Positions 7,975-15,844 of a DNA stretch of 64,000 bases are shown here, in pieces. The position numbers were made by a program, and so were the translations under genes. Position 1 is the stretch's first letter; the number at the start of each line of letters is the position of its first letter. The notes under the pieces are model-generated. The model did not search any database and had not been told where the DNA came from. It was given only the letters and a program-made list of their open reading frames with translations. The stretch is from positions 124,001 to 188,000 of the forward strand of contig JAEPMI010000003.1 of the NCBI GenBank assembly GCA_017644045.1, written 5' to 3'. The stretch comes from Deltaproteobacteria bacterium. Its GTDB lineage: Bacteria; Myxococcota_A; Polyangia; Polyangiales; Houyiibacteriaceae.

Positions 7975-8003
7975 TTGACCGTGCCCCGCGGGGCCGTCAT
8001 CGT
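7975..8003 (+). promoter_or_regulatory. Candidate metal-responsive promoter with GC palindrome between -35 and -10
   Basis: TTGACC (7975-7980) resembles a -35 box. It is followed by the perfect 12-bp palindrome GCCCCGCGGGGC (7983-7994) and a weak -10-like CATCGT (7998-8003), just before the GTG of the first gene of the efflux operon. A dyad between -35 and -10 is the MerR-family arrangement (CueR, ZntR), though the spacer here reads 17 bp rather than 19-20. No merR-type gene is visible in the window. Confidence 0.3.
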
Positions 8004-8009
8004 GGTCTC

Positions 8010-8360
8010 GTGCGGCTCGCGTTCCTATCGATGGTGCTCCTGCTCGGCCTGGTGCCGGGTCTGCCGGGCGCGCTCGAAGACGCGGCGCATCTGCTGGCCG
8101 AGGGCCACACGCTCCACGACGATCATCACGACGTCGATGCGAGCGCCGACCACACCGAGGACCACGACGGCGAGTCGGGGTGCGAGGACTGCGGTCACGA
8201 GGGCCTCTGCCATTGCCATGGCGGCGTCTCGCTCGCCGCCGCTCCGATCCGGGTCGGTGTCGTCACGACGCCGACCGTCGTGCTCCTCGAGGCGCCGGCC
8301 ATCCCTCAGCGGGTGGCGAGCGCGAACGCGCACGGCCTCGAGCGCCCGCCGCGAGCCTGA
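8010..8360 (+). CDS. Small secreted His/Cys-rich protein at the head of the efflux operon (CzcI-like position)
   Basis: This protein of 116 residues starts at GTG 8010. A hydrophobic N-terminus (LAFLSMVLLLGLVPGLPGA) predicts export or one membrane segment. The middle is packed with metal ligands: clusters such as HTLHDDHHDVD, HTEDHDG and CEDCGHEGLCHCHGG. These make it a likely periplasmic metal buffer or sensor. In proteobacterial czc/cop operons a small His-rich periplasmic protein (CzcI, CopL-type) often precedes the CBA genes, and its position here agrees. I cannot assign it to a named family with certainty. The codon pattern matches its neighbours. Confidence 0.65.
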   Translation: MRLAFLSMVLLLGLVPGLPGALEDAAHLLAEGHTLHDDHHDVDASADHTEDHDGESGCEDCGHEGLCHCHGGVSLAAAPIRVGVVTTPTVVLLEAPAIPQRVASANAHGLERPPRA

Positions 8361-8385
8361 GCTGGATCACCCCACGGCCCTCGTC

Positions 8386-8408
8386 CGTCCGGTGACTCCC
8401 ACCGGACG
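8386..8408 (+). terminator. Stem-loop between the His-rich gene and czcC (possible attenuator)
   Basis: CGTCCGGTG and CACCGGACG form a perfect 9-bp stem with loop ACTCC, 26 nt after the stop of the His-rich gene and 82 nt before the czcC ATG. There is no T-run, so complete intrinsic termination is unlikely. An attenuating or mRNA-processing hairpin that sets the ratio of the small protein to the pump is more plausible. Confidence 0.35.
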
Positions 8409-8489
8409 ACGGGATGGGTGATCGCGTCCGTCGACTCGGCGTCACGCTCGGTCGGCGATCGTTCCGCTCCTTCGCCCAAGGCGACGACC

Positions 8490-9761
8490 ATGTCCCGTGT
8501 GTTCACCGCGCTCGCGCTCGCGAGCCTATCCGTCCAGCTGCCCTCCGTCGGGGCGGCCCAATTCGAAGACCCAGCCACAGGCCAGACCCTCACCGCGCTC
8601 CTGGCATATGCCGACCGCAGCTCGCCCGAGCTCGCGGTGGCAGAAGCCCGGCTCGGAGAGGCCGAGGTCGCTCGCGCGAGCGCCGACCCGCTCTTGCCTG
8701 CGAACCCGCAGATCCAGGCGCAGCTCGGCCAGCGTCGCGTCGGCGATCAGGGCGACCTCGATCTGCAGGTCGGCATCCGGCAGCAGATCGAGATCGGCGG
8801 TCAGCGCCGTCGCCGCCGCACGGTGGCGAACCGCTCGGAGGAGCGTTGGTCGGCCGAGCGCGAGGTCGTCCGCCAGGACGTCCACCGCCGAGTGAGAACC
8901 GCCTTCCGCCGTACGGTGGTGGCGGAGGCCCGGGTCGAGCTCGCTGCGGCCCTCGTCGCCCAGCAGGCTCACGTGGTGACCGTCGCGACTCGCCGCGCCG
9001 AGATCGGCGAGGGGTCGCCGATGGATGCGCAGCTCGCGGCGGTCGAGCACCTTCGCGCTCGGCAGGCAGAGGTCGCCGCGGTGGCAGAGGCGCGGTCCCG
9101 TCGCTGGGAGCTCGGGGCGCTGATCGGTTGGGATCGCCCGGAGCCCCCTCGACCCGCGGCGACCCTCGACGCGCCGCCCGCGCTTCCGCCGCTCGCTCGC
9201 TTGCTCGACCACCTCGACGCGCAGCCGCGGCTCGTCGTCGCTCGTGCCCGAGCCGCCGAGGCGGAGGCCCGGGAGCTCCTCGCTCGTCGCGACGTGCTCC
9301 CCGACCCGATCGTCGGCGTTCAGCTCACCGCCGAGGGCGCACCCGCGGGCGGGCAGCGCGAGTGGGTGCTCGCGGGGACACTGCAGCTGCCGCTCCCGCT
9401 CTGGCAGCGGAACCAACCGGCGCGCGCCCGCGCGACCACCGACCGCTCGATCGCAGAGGCCGAGGCGCGCGCATGGGAGCAGCGGCTCGCGCCCCGCGTA
9501 CGGCAGCTCACGGCGATGGCCTCCGGTGCCCGCGACCGCGCCGCACTCGTCGCAACCGAGCTCGTGCCGGCGCTCGACGAGGCGACGACGAAGCTCGACC
9601 GCGCCTTCGAGCTCGGTGAGATCGATCTGCTGGCGCTCTTGGCCGCTCGCGAGCGACTGCTGCGCGCTCGGGTCGAGGTCCTCGATGCTCACCAGGCGTA
9701 CGTGAACGCCGTCGCCGCGCTCGAGACGATCCTCGGCGCCTCGCTGGAGGACCTCCGATGA
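8490..9761 (+). CDS. czcC: CzcC-like TolC-family outer-membrane efflux protein
   Basis: I chose the ATG at 8490 (423 residues) because it gives a normal signal peptide ending VGAAQ; an in-frame ATG at 8418 would add an uncharged-poor leader before it. The chain shows the two repeated outer-membrane efflux protein (OEP) halves, with long heptad-rich helices and family phrases such as ELAVAEARLGEAE, QIEIGGQRRRR and, in the second half, LPLPLWQRNQPARARA. The C-terminus has GEIDLLALLAARERLLRARVEVLDA before the final NAVAALETILG segment. The product should be the trimeric outer-membrane channel of the heavy-metal RND pump. It overlaps czcB by 4 nt (ATGA). Confidence 0.88.
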   Translation: MSRVFTALALASLSVQLPSVGAAQFEDPATGQTLTALLAYADRSSPELAVAEARLGEAEVARASADPLLPANPQIQAQLGQRRVGDQGDLDLQVGIRQQIEIGGQRRRRRTVANRSEERWSAEREVVRQDVHRRVRTAFRRTVVAEARVELAAALVAQQAHVVTVATRRAEIGEGSPMDAQLAAVEHLRARQAEVAAVAEARSRRWELGALIGWDRPEPPRPAATLDAPPALPPLARLLDHLDAQPRLVVARARAAEAEARELLARRDVLPDPIVGVQLTAEGAPAGGQREWVLAGTLQLPLPLWQRNQPARARATTDRSIAEAEARAWEQRLAPRVRQLTAMASGARDRAALVATELVPALDEATTKLDRAFELGEIDLLALLAARERLLRARVEVLDAHQAYVNAVAALETILGASLEDLR

Positions 9762-10930
9762 GCACGCGGATCATCCACTCGCTCCTCGCCCTCGCCCTCG
9801 CATGCGGGGGGTCGGAGACACACGACGAGCACGAGGACCACGACGAACACGAGGAGGAACACGAGCACGAGGGCGATCGCGTCGTGCGCATTCGGCCGGA
9901 CGCGGCCGAACGCTCGGGGATCGTGATCGCCGAGGCGCCGGAGGGCGGTCTCCCGCACATGGTCGAGGTGCCGGCCGAGGTCGAGCTCGACCCGGACCGA
10001 ACGGCGCACATCTCGCCGATCGTCGAGGGGCGCATCGAAGAGGTGCACGTCTCCATCGGCGATCGGGTCGAGGCCGGTGACGTGCTGGTGGTGCTTCGCA
10101 GCGTGGAGCTCGGCGAGACCCGCGCGGCCATGGCGGAGGCCCGCGCCGCGCTTCGAGAGGCCGAGGCCCACTTCGCCCGCCAGGAGCAGCTCGTCGCCGA
10201 AGGGATCGGCGCGCAGCGGGCGCTCGACGAAGCGCGGCGCGAGCTCGAGTCGACACGCGCACGCATCCAGGGGCTCGGCCAACGGGCACGCGTCTACGGT
10301 GGCGGCGGCAGCGGCGGGCGCACCACGGTCCGGAGCCCCATCGCCGGAGAGATCCTCACACGCCACGCGACGGTCGGCGAGGTCGCGCCGGCGGGTCGGG
10401 TGCTCTTCGAGGTCGCCGACCTCTCGGAGGTCTGGGTCATGGGTGACGTCTTCGCCCAAGACGTCGGCGGCATTCGCCCCGGAGCATCCGCGACGCTGAC
10501 CCTCCGCTCGGTCCCTGGCGAGACCCACTCGGGCACCCTCGACTACGTCGGCCCGGCCCTCGACGAGCACACCCGGACGCTGCCCATCCGCATGGTGCTC
10601 GCGAACGAGGCGACCGAGCAGGGGCGGCCGCTTCGGCCGGGTCTCTTCGGGACGCTGCACGTGGAGACCGACACGGACGTGAGTCCCTCCCGCACGTCGG
10701 TGCCGGTCGGCGCCGTACAGCCCATCGACGGCGTCGACCACGTCTTCGTTCCCGGCGACGAACCGATGGAGTACCGGGCCGTCGCGGTCGAGACCGGTCG
10801 AGTCGGTCCGGCGCGCGTCGAGATCGTCCACGGCCTCGCTCCCGGCGACCGCTTCGTCGCCGAGGGCGCCTTCGTGCTCCGCTCCGAAGCCGAGCGGGAG
10901 TCGCTTGGCGGCCACGGCCATGGGCACTGA
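9758..10930 (+). CDS. czcB: CzcB-like periplasmic adaptor subunit of metal RND efflux, probably lipid-anchored
   Basis: The 390-residue adaptor begins with a very short signal and lipobox ALAC at about residue 16, so it is probably a lipoprotein. A His/Glu/Asp-rich leader follows (ETHDEHEDHDEHEEEHEHE, residues 20-38), and the protein ends in GGHGHGH. Both ends could collect metal ions. Between them lie the standard membrane-fusion-protein parts: a barrel-sandwich hybrid half (SPIVEGRIEEVHVSIGDRVEAGDVL), an alpha-hairpin (about 120-180), the second lipoyl half (VRSPIAGEILTRHATVGEVAPAG), and beta-barrel and membrane-proximal domains. Its role is to couple CzcA to CzcC and possibly deliver periplasmic metal to the pump. 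Three nt separate it from czcA. Confidence 0.9.
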   Translation: MSTRIIHSLLALALACGGSETHDEHEDHDEHEEEHEHEGDRVVRIRPDAAERSGIVIAEAPEGGLPHMVEVPAEVELDPDRTAHISPIVEGRIEEVHVSIGDRVEAGDVLVVLRSVELGETRAAMAEARAALREAEAHFARQEQLVAEGIGAQRALDEARRELESTRARIQGLGQRARVYGGGGSGGRTTVRSPIAGEILTRHATVGEVAPAGRVLFEVADLSEVWVMGDVFAQDVGGIRPGASATLTLRSVPGETHSGTLDYVGPALDEHTRTLPIRMVLANEATEQGRPLRPGLFGTLHVETDTDVSPSRTSVPVGAVQPIDGVDHVFVPGDEPMEYRAVAVETGRVGPARVEIVHGLAPGDRFVAEGAFVLRSEAERESLGGHGHGH

Positions 10931-10933
10931 TCG

Positions 10934-13900
10934 ATGATTCACCGCATCGTCGACGCCTCCGTGCGCAATCGCTACCTCGTCGTGCTCATCACGGCGGGCA
11001 TCGCGGCGTTCGGTCTCCGCGCCGCGCAGAACCTGAAGATCGACGCCGTCCCGGACATCACGAACGTCCAGGTTCAGGTGCTCACTCAGGCGCCTGCGCT
11101 CGGACCGGAAGAGATCGAGCGCTTCGTGACCTTCCCGGTCGAGAACGCCATGAGCGGGCTGCCCGCGCTCGATGAGATTCGCTCGATCTCTCGCGACGGA
11201 CTCTCCGCGGTGACCCTGGTCTTCGAGGAGGGCACCGACCTCTACTTCGCTCGGCAGCAGGTGGCGGAGCGGCTGAGTGAGGCGCGCGAGTCCATCGATG
11301 CTGCGTATGGGGTCCCCGAGCTCGGTCCGGTCACGAGCGGCCTCGGGGAAATGTACGCCTTCGAGGTGCGCGGCGAGCCCGCCTGCCCGCGACCGGCGCC
11401 GCCGCGAACGACCGAGGACGACGACGGTTGCTGGTCCCTCATGGAGCTCCGAGAGATCCTCGACTGGCAGATCGCGCCCGAGGTCCGCTCGGTCGCCGGC
11501 GTGGTCGAGCTCAACGTCTTCGGCGGCGAGCTCAAGACCTACGAGGTCTCGCCGGAGCCCGACTCCCTCCGCGCCTTCGGCCTCGGTCTCGGCGACGTCA
11601 CCGCCGCGCTCGAACGGAACAACGTCTCGACCGGTGGCGGCACGATCGTCCATGCCGGCGAGCGTCGCCTCGTGCGCGGCGAGGGGTTGCTCTCCAGCCT
11701 CGACGACATCCGCGAGGTGGTGGTCACCACCCGCGACGACGGCACGCCCGTCCGCATCGCCGATGTGGCCGCCGTACACCTCGCGCCGATGATTCGTCTC
11801 GGCGCCGTCACCCGCGACGGTCGCGGTGAGGTCGTGAGCGGCATCGTCATGATGCGCATCGGGCAGAACGCACGGCAGGTCGCCGTCGACGTGCGTGAGC
11901 GCCTCGACGAGATCGCCAGCTCGCTCCCCGAAGGCGTCACCGTCGAGACCTACTACGACCGCAAGGACCTGGTGGACCGAACGGTCGAGACCGCCGCCTT
12001 CAACCTCCTCGAGGGCGGTGTCCTCGTGGTCGTCGTCCTCCTGCTCCTCCTGGGGAGCTTCCGAGGCGGCCTCCTCGTCGCGAGCATCATCCCCTTGAGC
12101 ATGATGGTGGCGTTCATCGGCATGCGCGCGCTCGGGGTGAGCGGGAACCTGATGAGCCTCGGCGCGCTCGACTTCGGCATCCTCGTGGACGGCGCCGTCG
12201 TGATCGTGGAGAGCGTCGTGGTCGCGCTCGCGCTCCGCGACCCACCCCATCCTTCCGGCGCGGTGCGGGACGCCGCGAGCGACGTGGCCCGGCCGGTGCT
12301 CTTCGGCGTCGGGATCATCCTCTTGGTCTACGTTCCAGTCCTCGGGCTGCAGGGCATCGAGGGCAAGATGTTCCGCCCGATGGCGGTCACCGTGCTGCTC
12401 GCGCTCGCCGCGTCGGTGATCCTCGCGCTCACCTTCGTGCCCGCCGCGAGCGCGATCGTGTTCCGCAACACGAAGGTCCAGGACCGCGAGACCCGGGTGA
12501 TGCGCTGGCTGCGCAAGGGCTACGCGCCGCTCCTCGATCGGGTGATGAAGCGACCGGTCGCCGCAGCTGGGATCGCGCTCGGCCTCACCGCGTTCTCCGT
12601 CGTCGTCGGAATGGGGCTCGGCGCCGAGTTCGTGCCGCGCCTCGAAGAGGGCGCGATCGCGATGCACGCGATGCGGCTCCCGAGCGTGTCGCTGGAAGAG
12701 TCGGTGGCCGCAACCACCCGGGTGGAAGAAGTGCTGAACGAGCGCTTCCCGGACGAGGTGGACACCGTCATCTCACGAACGGGTCGACCCGAGGTCGCGA
12801 CCGACCCGATGGGGATCGAGCTCACCGACGTGTTCATCATGTTGAGCCCTCGCTCCGAGTGGACGCAGGCCGACTCGATGGACGAGCTGGTGGAGAAGAT
12901 GGAGAACGTGCTCACCGATCAGGTGCCGGGCCAGGCCTATGCCTTCTCCCAGCCGATCGAGATGCGCTCCAACGAGCTGCTCGAGGGGGCGCGCTCCGAC
13001 GTCGCGATCCAGATCCGCGGCGACGAGCTCCCCGTTCTCGCGCGGCTCGGTGAGACGGTCGCTGCCGCGCTCCGCGAGGTGGAGGGCGCGAAGGACGTCA
13101 TGGTGGAGCCGCTCGCCGGCGCGCCGGTCCTGAACGTCGAGGTCGATCGCGCCGCCATCGCCCGCTTCGGGCTCGACGCCCGGGACGTGACCAGCGCCAT
13201 TGGCGCGGTGGCGGGCACACCGGTCGGTCACGTCTACCGTGGTCAACGTCGGTTCCGCATTCAGGTGCGCCTACCGCCCGAAGCCCGCTCGCGCGTCGAG
13301 AGCCTCCAGCGGCTCCCGATCGCGTTGCCGCGCGGTGGCACGGTCGCGCTCTCGGAGGTCGCCCACATCGAGCGCACCGAGGGCCCGGCTTCGATCAGTC
13401 GCCACGCGATCCACCGCCGCACGACCGTCCAGGTGAACGTGCGCGACCGGGACGTCGCCAGCTTCGTCGCCGAGGCCAAAGCGGCCATCGAGGCCGAGGT
13501 GGACTTCCCGACCGGCTACACGATCGCCTGGGGTGGCCAGCACCAGAACCTCGAGGAGGCCACCGAACGGCTCGCGTTCACGGTGCCGGCGGTCCTCCTC
13601 GCCATCTTCGTCCTGCTGATGCTGGTCTACGGCGCCGCGCGGCCCGCGCTCCTGGTCTACGTGAACGTGCCCATCGCGGCGACGGGCGGCGTCTTCGCCC
13701 TCGCGCTGCGCGGGATGCCCTTCTCGATCAGCGCCGCGGTCGGTTTCATCGCCGTCTTCGGCATCGCCGTGCTCAACGGCGTCGTCCTGATCAGCACCAT
13801 ACGAGACCTGCAGGAGCGGGGGCGTCCACTCCGGGAAGCGACCCGCGACGGAGCCCGCCGACGCTTGCGACCGATCGCCATGACCGCGCTGACCGACGCG

Positions 13901-14083
13901 CTCGGCTTCCTGCCGATGGCGATCAGCACCAGCGCGGGCGCCGAGGTCCAGCGGCCGCTCGCGACCGTCGTCATCGGTGGACTGACGACCGCCACCTTGC
14001 TCACCCTCTTCGTGCTCCCCGCCGTCTACGCCCGCTGGGGCGGCGAGCCACGTGGCACGAGCCTTCCCCCGCCGGCGGCGTGA
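10934..14083 (+). CDS. czcA: CzcA-like heavy-metal RND efflux pump (HME family)
   Basis: This 1049-residue protein is full length for the family. The N-terminus (RNRYLVVLITAGIAAFG, then AVPDITNVQVQVLT) and the periplasmic stretches match CusA/CzcA pumps. In transmembrane helix 4 it has DFGILVDGAVVIVES, with Asp413, Asp419 and Glu426. The spacing matches the essential Asp402/Asp408/Glu415 of Cupriavidus CzcA, so divalent cations (Zn, Co, Cd or Ni) are more likely than Cu(I)/Ag(I). Later membrane segments and the C-terminal LPAVYARWG are intact. A 22-residue Pro/Arg/Asp-rich insertion near residue 150 (around CPRPAPPRTTEDDDGC) carries two Cys and is not typical. It acts as the inner-membrane proton-driven pump of the CzcCBA complex. 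Confidence 0.93.
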   Translation: MIHRIVDASVRNRYLVVLITAGIAAFGLRAAQNLKIDAVPDITNVQVQVLTQAPALGPEEIERFVTFPVENAMSGLPALDEIRSISRDGLSAVTLVFEEGTDLYFARQQVAERLSEARESIDAAYGVPELGPVTSGLGEMYAFEVRGEPACPRPAPPRTTEDDDGCWSLMELREILDWQIAPEVRSVAGVVELNVFGGELKTYEVSPEPDSLRAFGLGLGDVTAALERNNVSTGGGTIVHAGERRLVRGEGLLSSLDDIREVVVTTRDDGTPVRIADVAAVHLAPMIRLGAVTRDGRGEVVSGIVMMRIGQNARQVAVDVRERLDEIASSLPEGVTVETYYDRKDLVDRTVETAAFNLLEGGVLVVVVLLLLLGSFRGGLLVASIIPLSMMVAFIGMRALGVSGNLMSLGALDFGILVDGAVVIVESVVVALALRDPPHPSGAVRDAASDVARPVLFGVGIILLVYVPVLGLQGIEGKMFRPMAVTVLLALAASVILALTFVPAASAIVFRNTKVQDRETRVMRWLRKGYAPLLDRVMKRPVAAAGIALGLTAFSVVVGMGLGAEFVPRLEEGAIAMHAMRLPSVSLEESVAATTRVEEVLNERFPDEVDTVISRTGRPEVATDPMGIELTDVFIMLSPRSEWTQADSMDELVEKMENVLTDQVPGQAYAFSQPIEMRSNELLEGARSDVAIQIRGDELPVLARLGETVAAALREVEGAKDVMVEPLAGAPVLNVEVDRAAIARFGLDARDVTSAIGAVAGTPVGHVYRGQRRFRIQVRLPPEARSRVESLQRLPIALPRGGTVALSEVAHIERTEGPASISRHAIHRRTTVQVNVRDRDVASFVAEAKAAIEAEVDFPTGYTIAWGGQHQNLEEATERLAFTVPAVLLAIFVLLMLVYGAARPALLVYVNVPIAATGGVFALALRGMPFSISAAVGFIAVFGIAVLNGVVLISTIRDLQERGRPLREATRDGARRRLRPIAMTALTDALGFLPMAISTSAGAEVQRPLATVVIGGLTTATLLTLFVLPAVYARWGGEPRGTSLPPPAA

Positions 14084-14140
14084 CGTGAACGATTCGAGCC
14101 TTATGGGTTGGTGCGTGAGCCGCGGATCGGAAGGAGCGCG

Positions 14141-15082
14141 ATGACGGCCGGACACGGACACGGCGCCCCCGATCCCGGTCGGTCGCTGCGCGCGCTCCGG
14201 ATCGCGCTCTGGCTCAACGCCGCCTTTCTGGTCGTCGAGGCGGTCGCCGGTTGGTGGACGGGGTCGCTCGCGTTGCTCTCCGACGCGGGCCACATGGTCA
14301 GCGACGTCGGCGCGCTCCTGGTCGCGGTGACCGCTCAGCGCCTGGTCGCCCGTCGACCGAGCCCACGCTTCACCTACGGCCTGCGTCGCGCGCCGGTCCT
14401 CGGTGGGTTGGCCAACGCGCTCTCGCTGGTGGTGATCGTCGCGCTGATCCTGGTCGAGGCCTGGGAGCGCTTCTCGGCACCGCCCGTCTTCGACGCCGTG
14501 CCCGTCTTCTGGGTCGGACTCGCTGGCCTCGCGGTCAACGTGGCCGGGGCCGCCGTGCTCTCCGGCTCGGGCGACCGCTCGGTCAACGTGCGCGGGGCGA
14601 TGCTCCACCTCATCGCCGATGCCCTCGGCTCGGTGGCCGCCATCGTGGCCGCGGGCTGCGTCTACTTCTGGGGCTTCGCCCTCGCGGACCCGATCGCGAG
14701 CGTGGTGATCGCGCTGCTCATCCTCGTCGGCAGTCTGCCGCTGCTCCGCGAGACCGTGGCCATCCTGCTCCAGCGCGCGCCGGCGGGCCTCGACCTCGAG
14801 GCGCTGGCCGACCGGGTCCGAGCCGTCGATGGGGTCCAGGCCATCCAGGACCTGCACGTCTGGGAGCTCGACTCCGGCTCGGCGGTGGTCTCCCTCACGA
14901 TCGTCGTCGACGTCGAGTCGGTGATCGAGAGCACCCGCATCGCCGACGAGGTGCGCGGGTGCCTGCTCGAGGACGGCTCGCTCGGCCACGCCACCGTCGA
15001 GTGCCGCGCGCCCGGTGCGCCCGATCCGACCCCGGCCATCTGCCGAGACGACGCCGACGAGAGCCATGGCCACGGCCACTGA
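14141..15082 (+). CDS. czcD: CzcD-like cation diffusion facilitator
   Basis: I start at the ATG at 14141 because GGAAGGAG lies 5 nt upstream, giving 313 residues. Six transmembrane helices are readable. The two metal-site motifs are present: SDAGHMVSD in helix 2 and HLIADALGS (HxxxD) in helix 5, the pattern of Zn/Cd-transporting CDF proteins. The N-terminal GHGHG and C-terminal SHGHGH are His-rich ends. The cytoplasmic C-terminal domain follows helix 6, with HVWELDSGSAVVSLTI typical of the family. It would move Zn-type ions from cytoplasm to periplasm, where CzcCBA exports them. It is the last gene of the operon, 57 nt after czcA, and converges on the esterase gene. Confidence 0.92.
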   Translation: MTAGHGHGAPDPGRSLRALRIALWLNAAFLVVEAVAGWWTGSLALLSDAGHMVSDVGALLVAVTAQRLVARRPSPRFTYGLRRAPVLGGLANALSLVVIVALILVEAWERFSAPPVFDAVPVFWVGLAGLAVNVAGAAVLSGSGDRSVNVRGAMLHLIADALGSVAAIVAAGCVYFWGFALADPIASVVIALLILVGSLPLLRETVAILLQRAPAGLDLEALADRVRAVDGVQAIQDLHVWELDSGSAVVSLTIVVDVESVIESTRIADEVRGCLLEDGSLGHATVECRAPGAPDPTPAICRDDADESHGHGH

Positions 15083-15130
15083 GAACCTCGATCGGCTCCC
15101 ACGGAGGTCCGGCTCGTCGTCCCCGAGTGC

Positions 15131-15844
15131 TCAGCCCACGCGTTCCCCGATGAACGCGGCCAGACCGTCGAGCACGTCCATCGGGATCTCGTGGGCGCCA
15201 CCGAACGCGGTGAAGCGAAGGTCCCAGCCCGCGCCCTCCATCGCGGCGCGAAGGTGCTCGGCGCCCTCGAAGGAGAGGATCGGGTCCCGGCGGCCGTGGC
15301 TCTGGAAGACCGGCAGCCCCTCGCGACGGGCGAAGCGCGGCGCCCACTCCTCTTCGTTCAGGTAGGCGCCGCTGAGGAGGGCCAGTCCGGCCAGCGGGCG
15401 ATCGGAGTGGAGCACCTGATCGCACGAGAGCATCGCGCCCTGGCTGAAGCCGCCGAGGATCAACGAGCCCTCGGCGACCCCGAGGTCGGCCGTGAGCGCG
15501 TCGAGCGTGGCGCTCAGCTTTTCCCGCGCCGGCGCGAGCCCCTCCGGCTGCTCGACCCGCAGATCGCGCGGGATGCCCGCGATCATCGCCTGCTGCAGGC
15601 GCTCCATGTCGAGCATCCACCAGGCGCGGCCACCGCCGTAGCCGGCCGGGAGCGCGAGCGGCGCCTCGGGAAACGCGAAGCGAGTCTCTCGGGGCACGTC
15701 CATCACCCGAGCGAGCGGCACCAGATCGGTCCCCGGCGCACCGAAGCCGTGCAGGAGCACGACCAGCGGACCGTCGCCACCGCCTTTGCCGTCGTTCCCG
15801 CCGGTCACGCGCACCGTGAGCTCCCCGAAGCGTTCGGTCCTCAT
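15131..15844 (-). CDS. Alpha/beta hydrolase of the carboxylesterase/phospholipase type
   Basis: A cytoplasmic protein of 237 residues with the compact fold of the Abhydrolase_2 (YpfH-like) family. VVLLHGFGAPGTDLVPLA forms the oxyanion region and GGFSQGA is the nucleophile elbow. GRRDPIL supplies the acid Asp and GGAHEIP the catalytic His. The middle AWWMLDM and ALPAGYGGG are also typical of family members that hydrolyse small carboxylesters. Its ATG overlaps the stop of the upstream GAF-GGDEF gene (ATGA at 15841-15844), so the two are probably co-transcribed and translationally coupled. Substrate unknown. Confidence 0.85.
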   Translation of the reverse strand: MRTERFGELTVRVTGGNDGKGGGDGPLVVLLHGFGAPGTDLVPLARVMDVPRETRFAFPEAPLALPAGYGGGRAWWMLDMERLQQAMIAGIPRDLRVEQPEGLAPAREKLSATLDALTADLGVAEGSLILGGFSQGAMLSCDQVLHSDRPLAGLALLSGAYLNEEEWAPRFARREGLPVFQSHGRRDPILSFEGAEHLRAAMEGAGWDLRFTAFGGAHEIPMDVLDGLAAFIGERVG

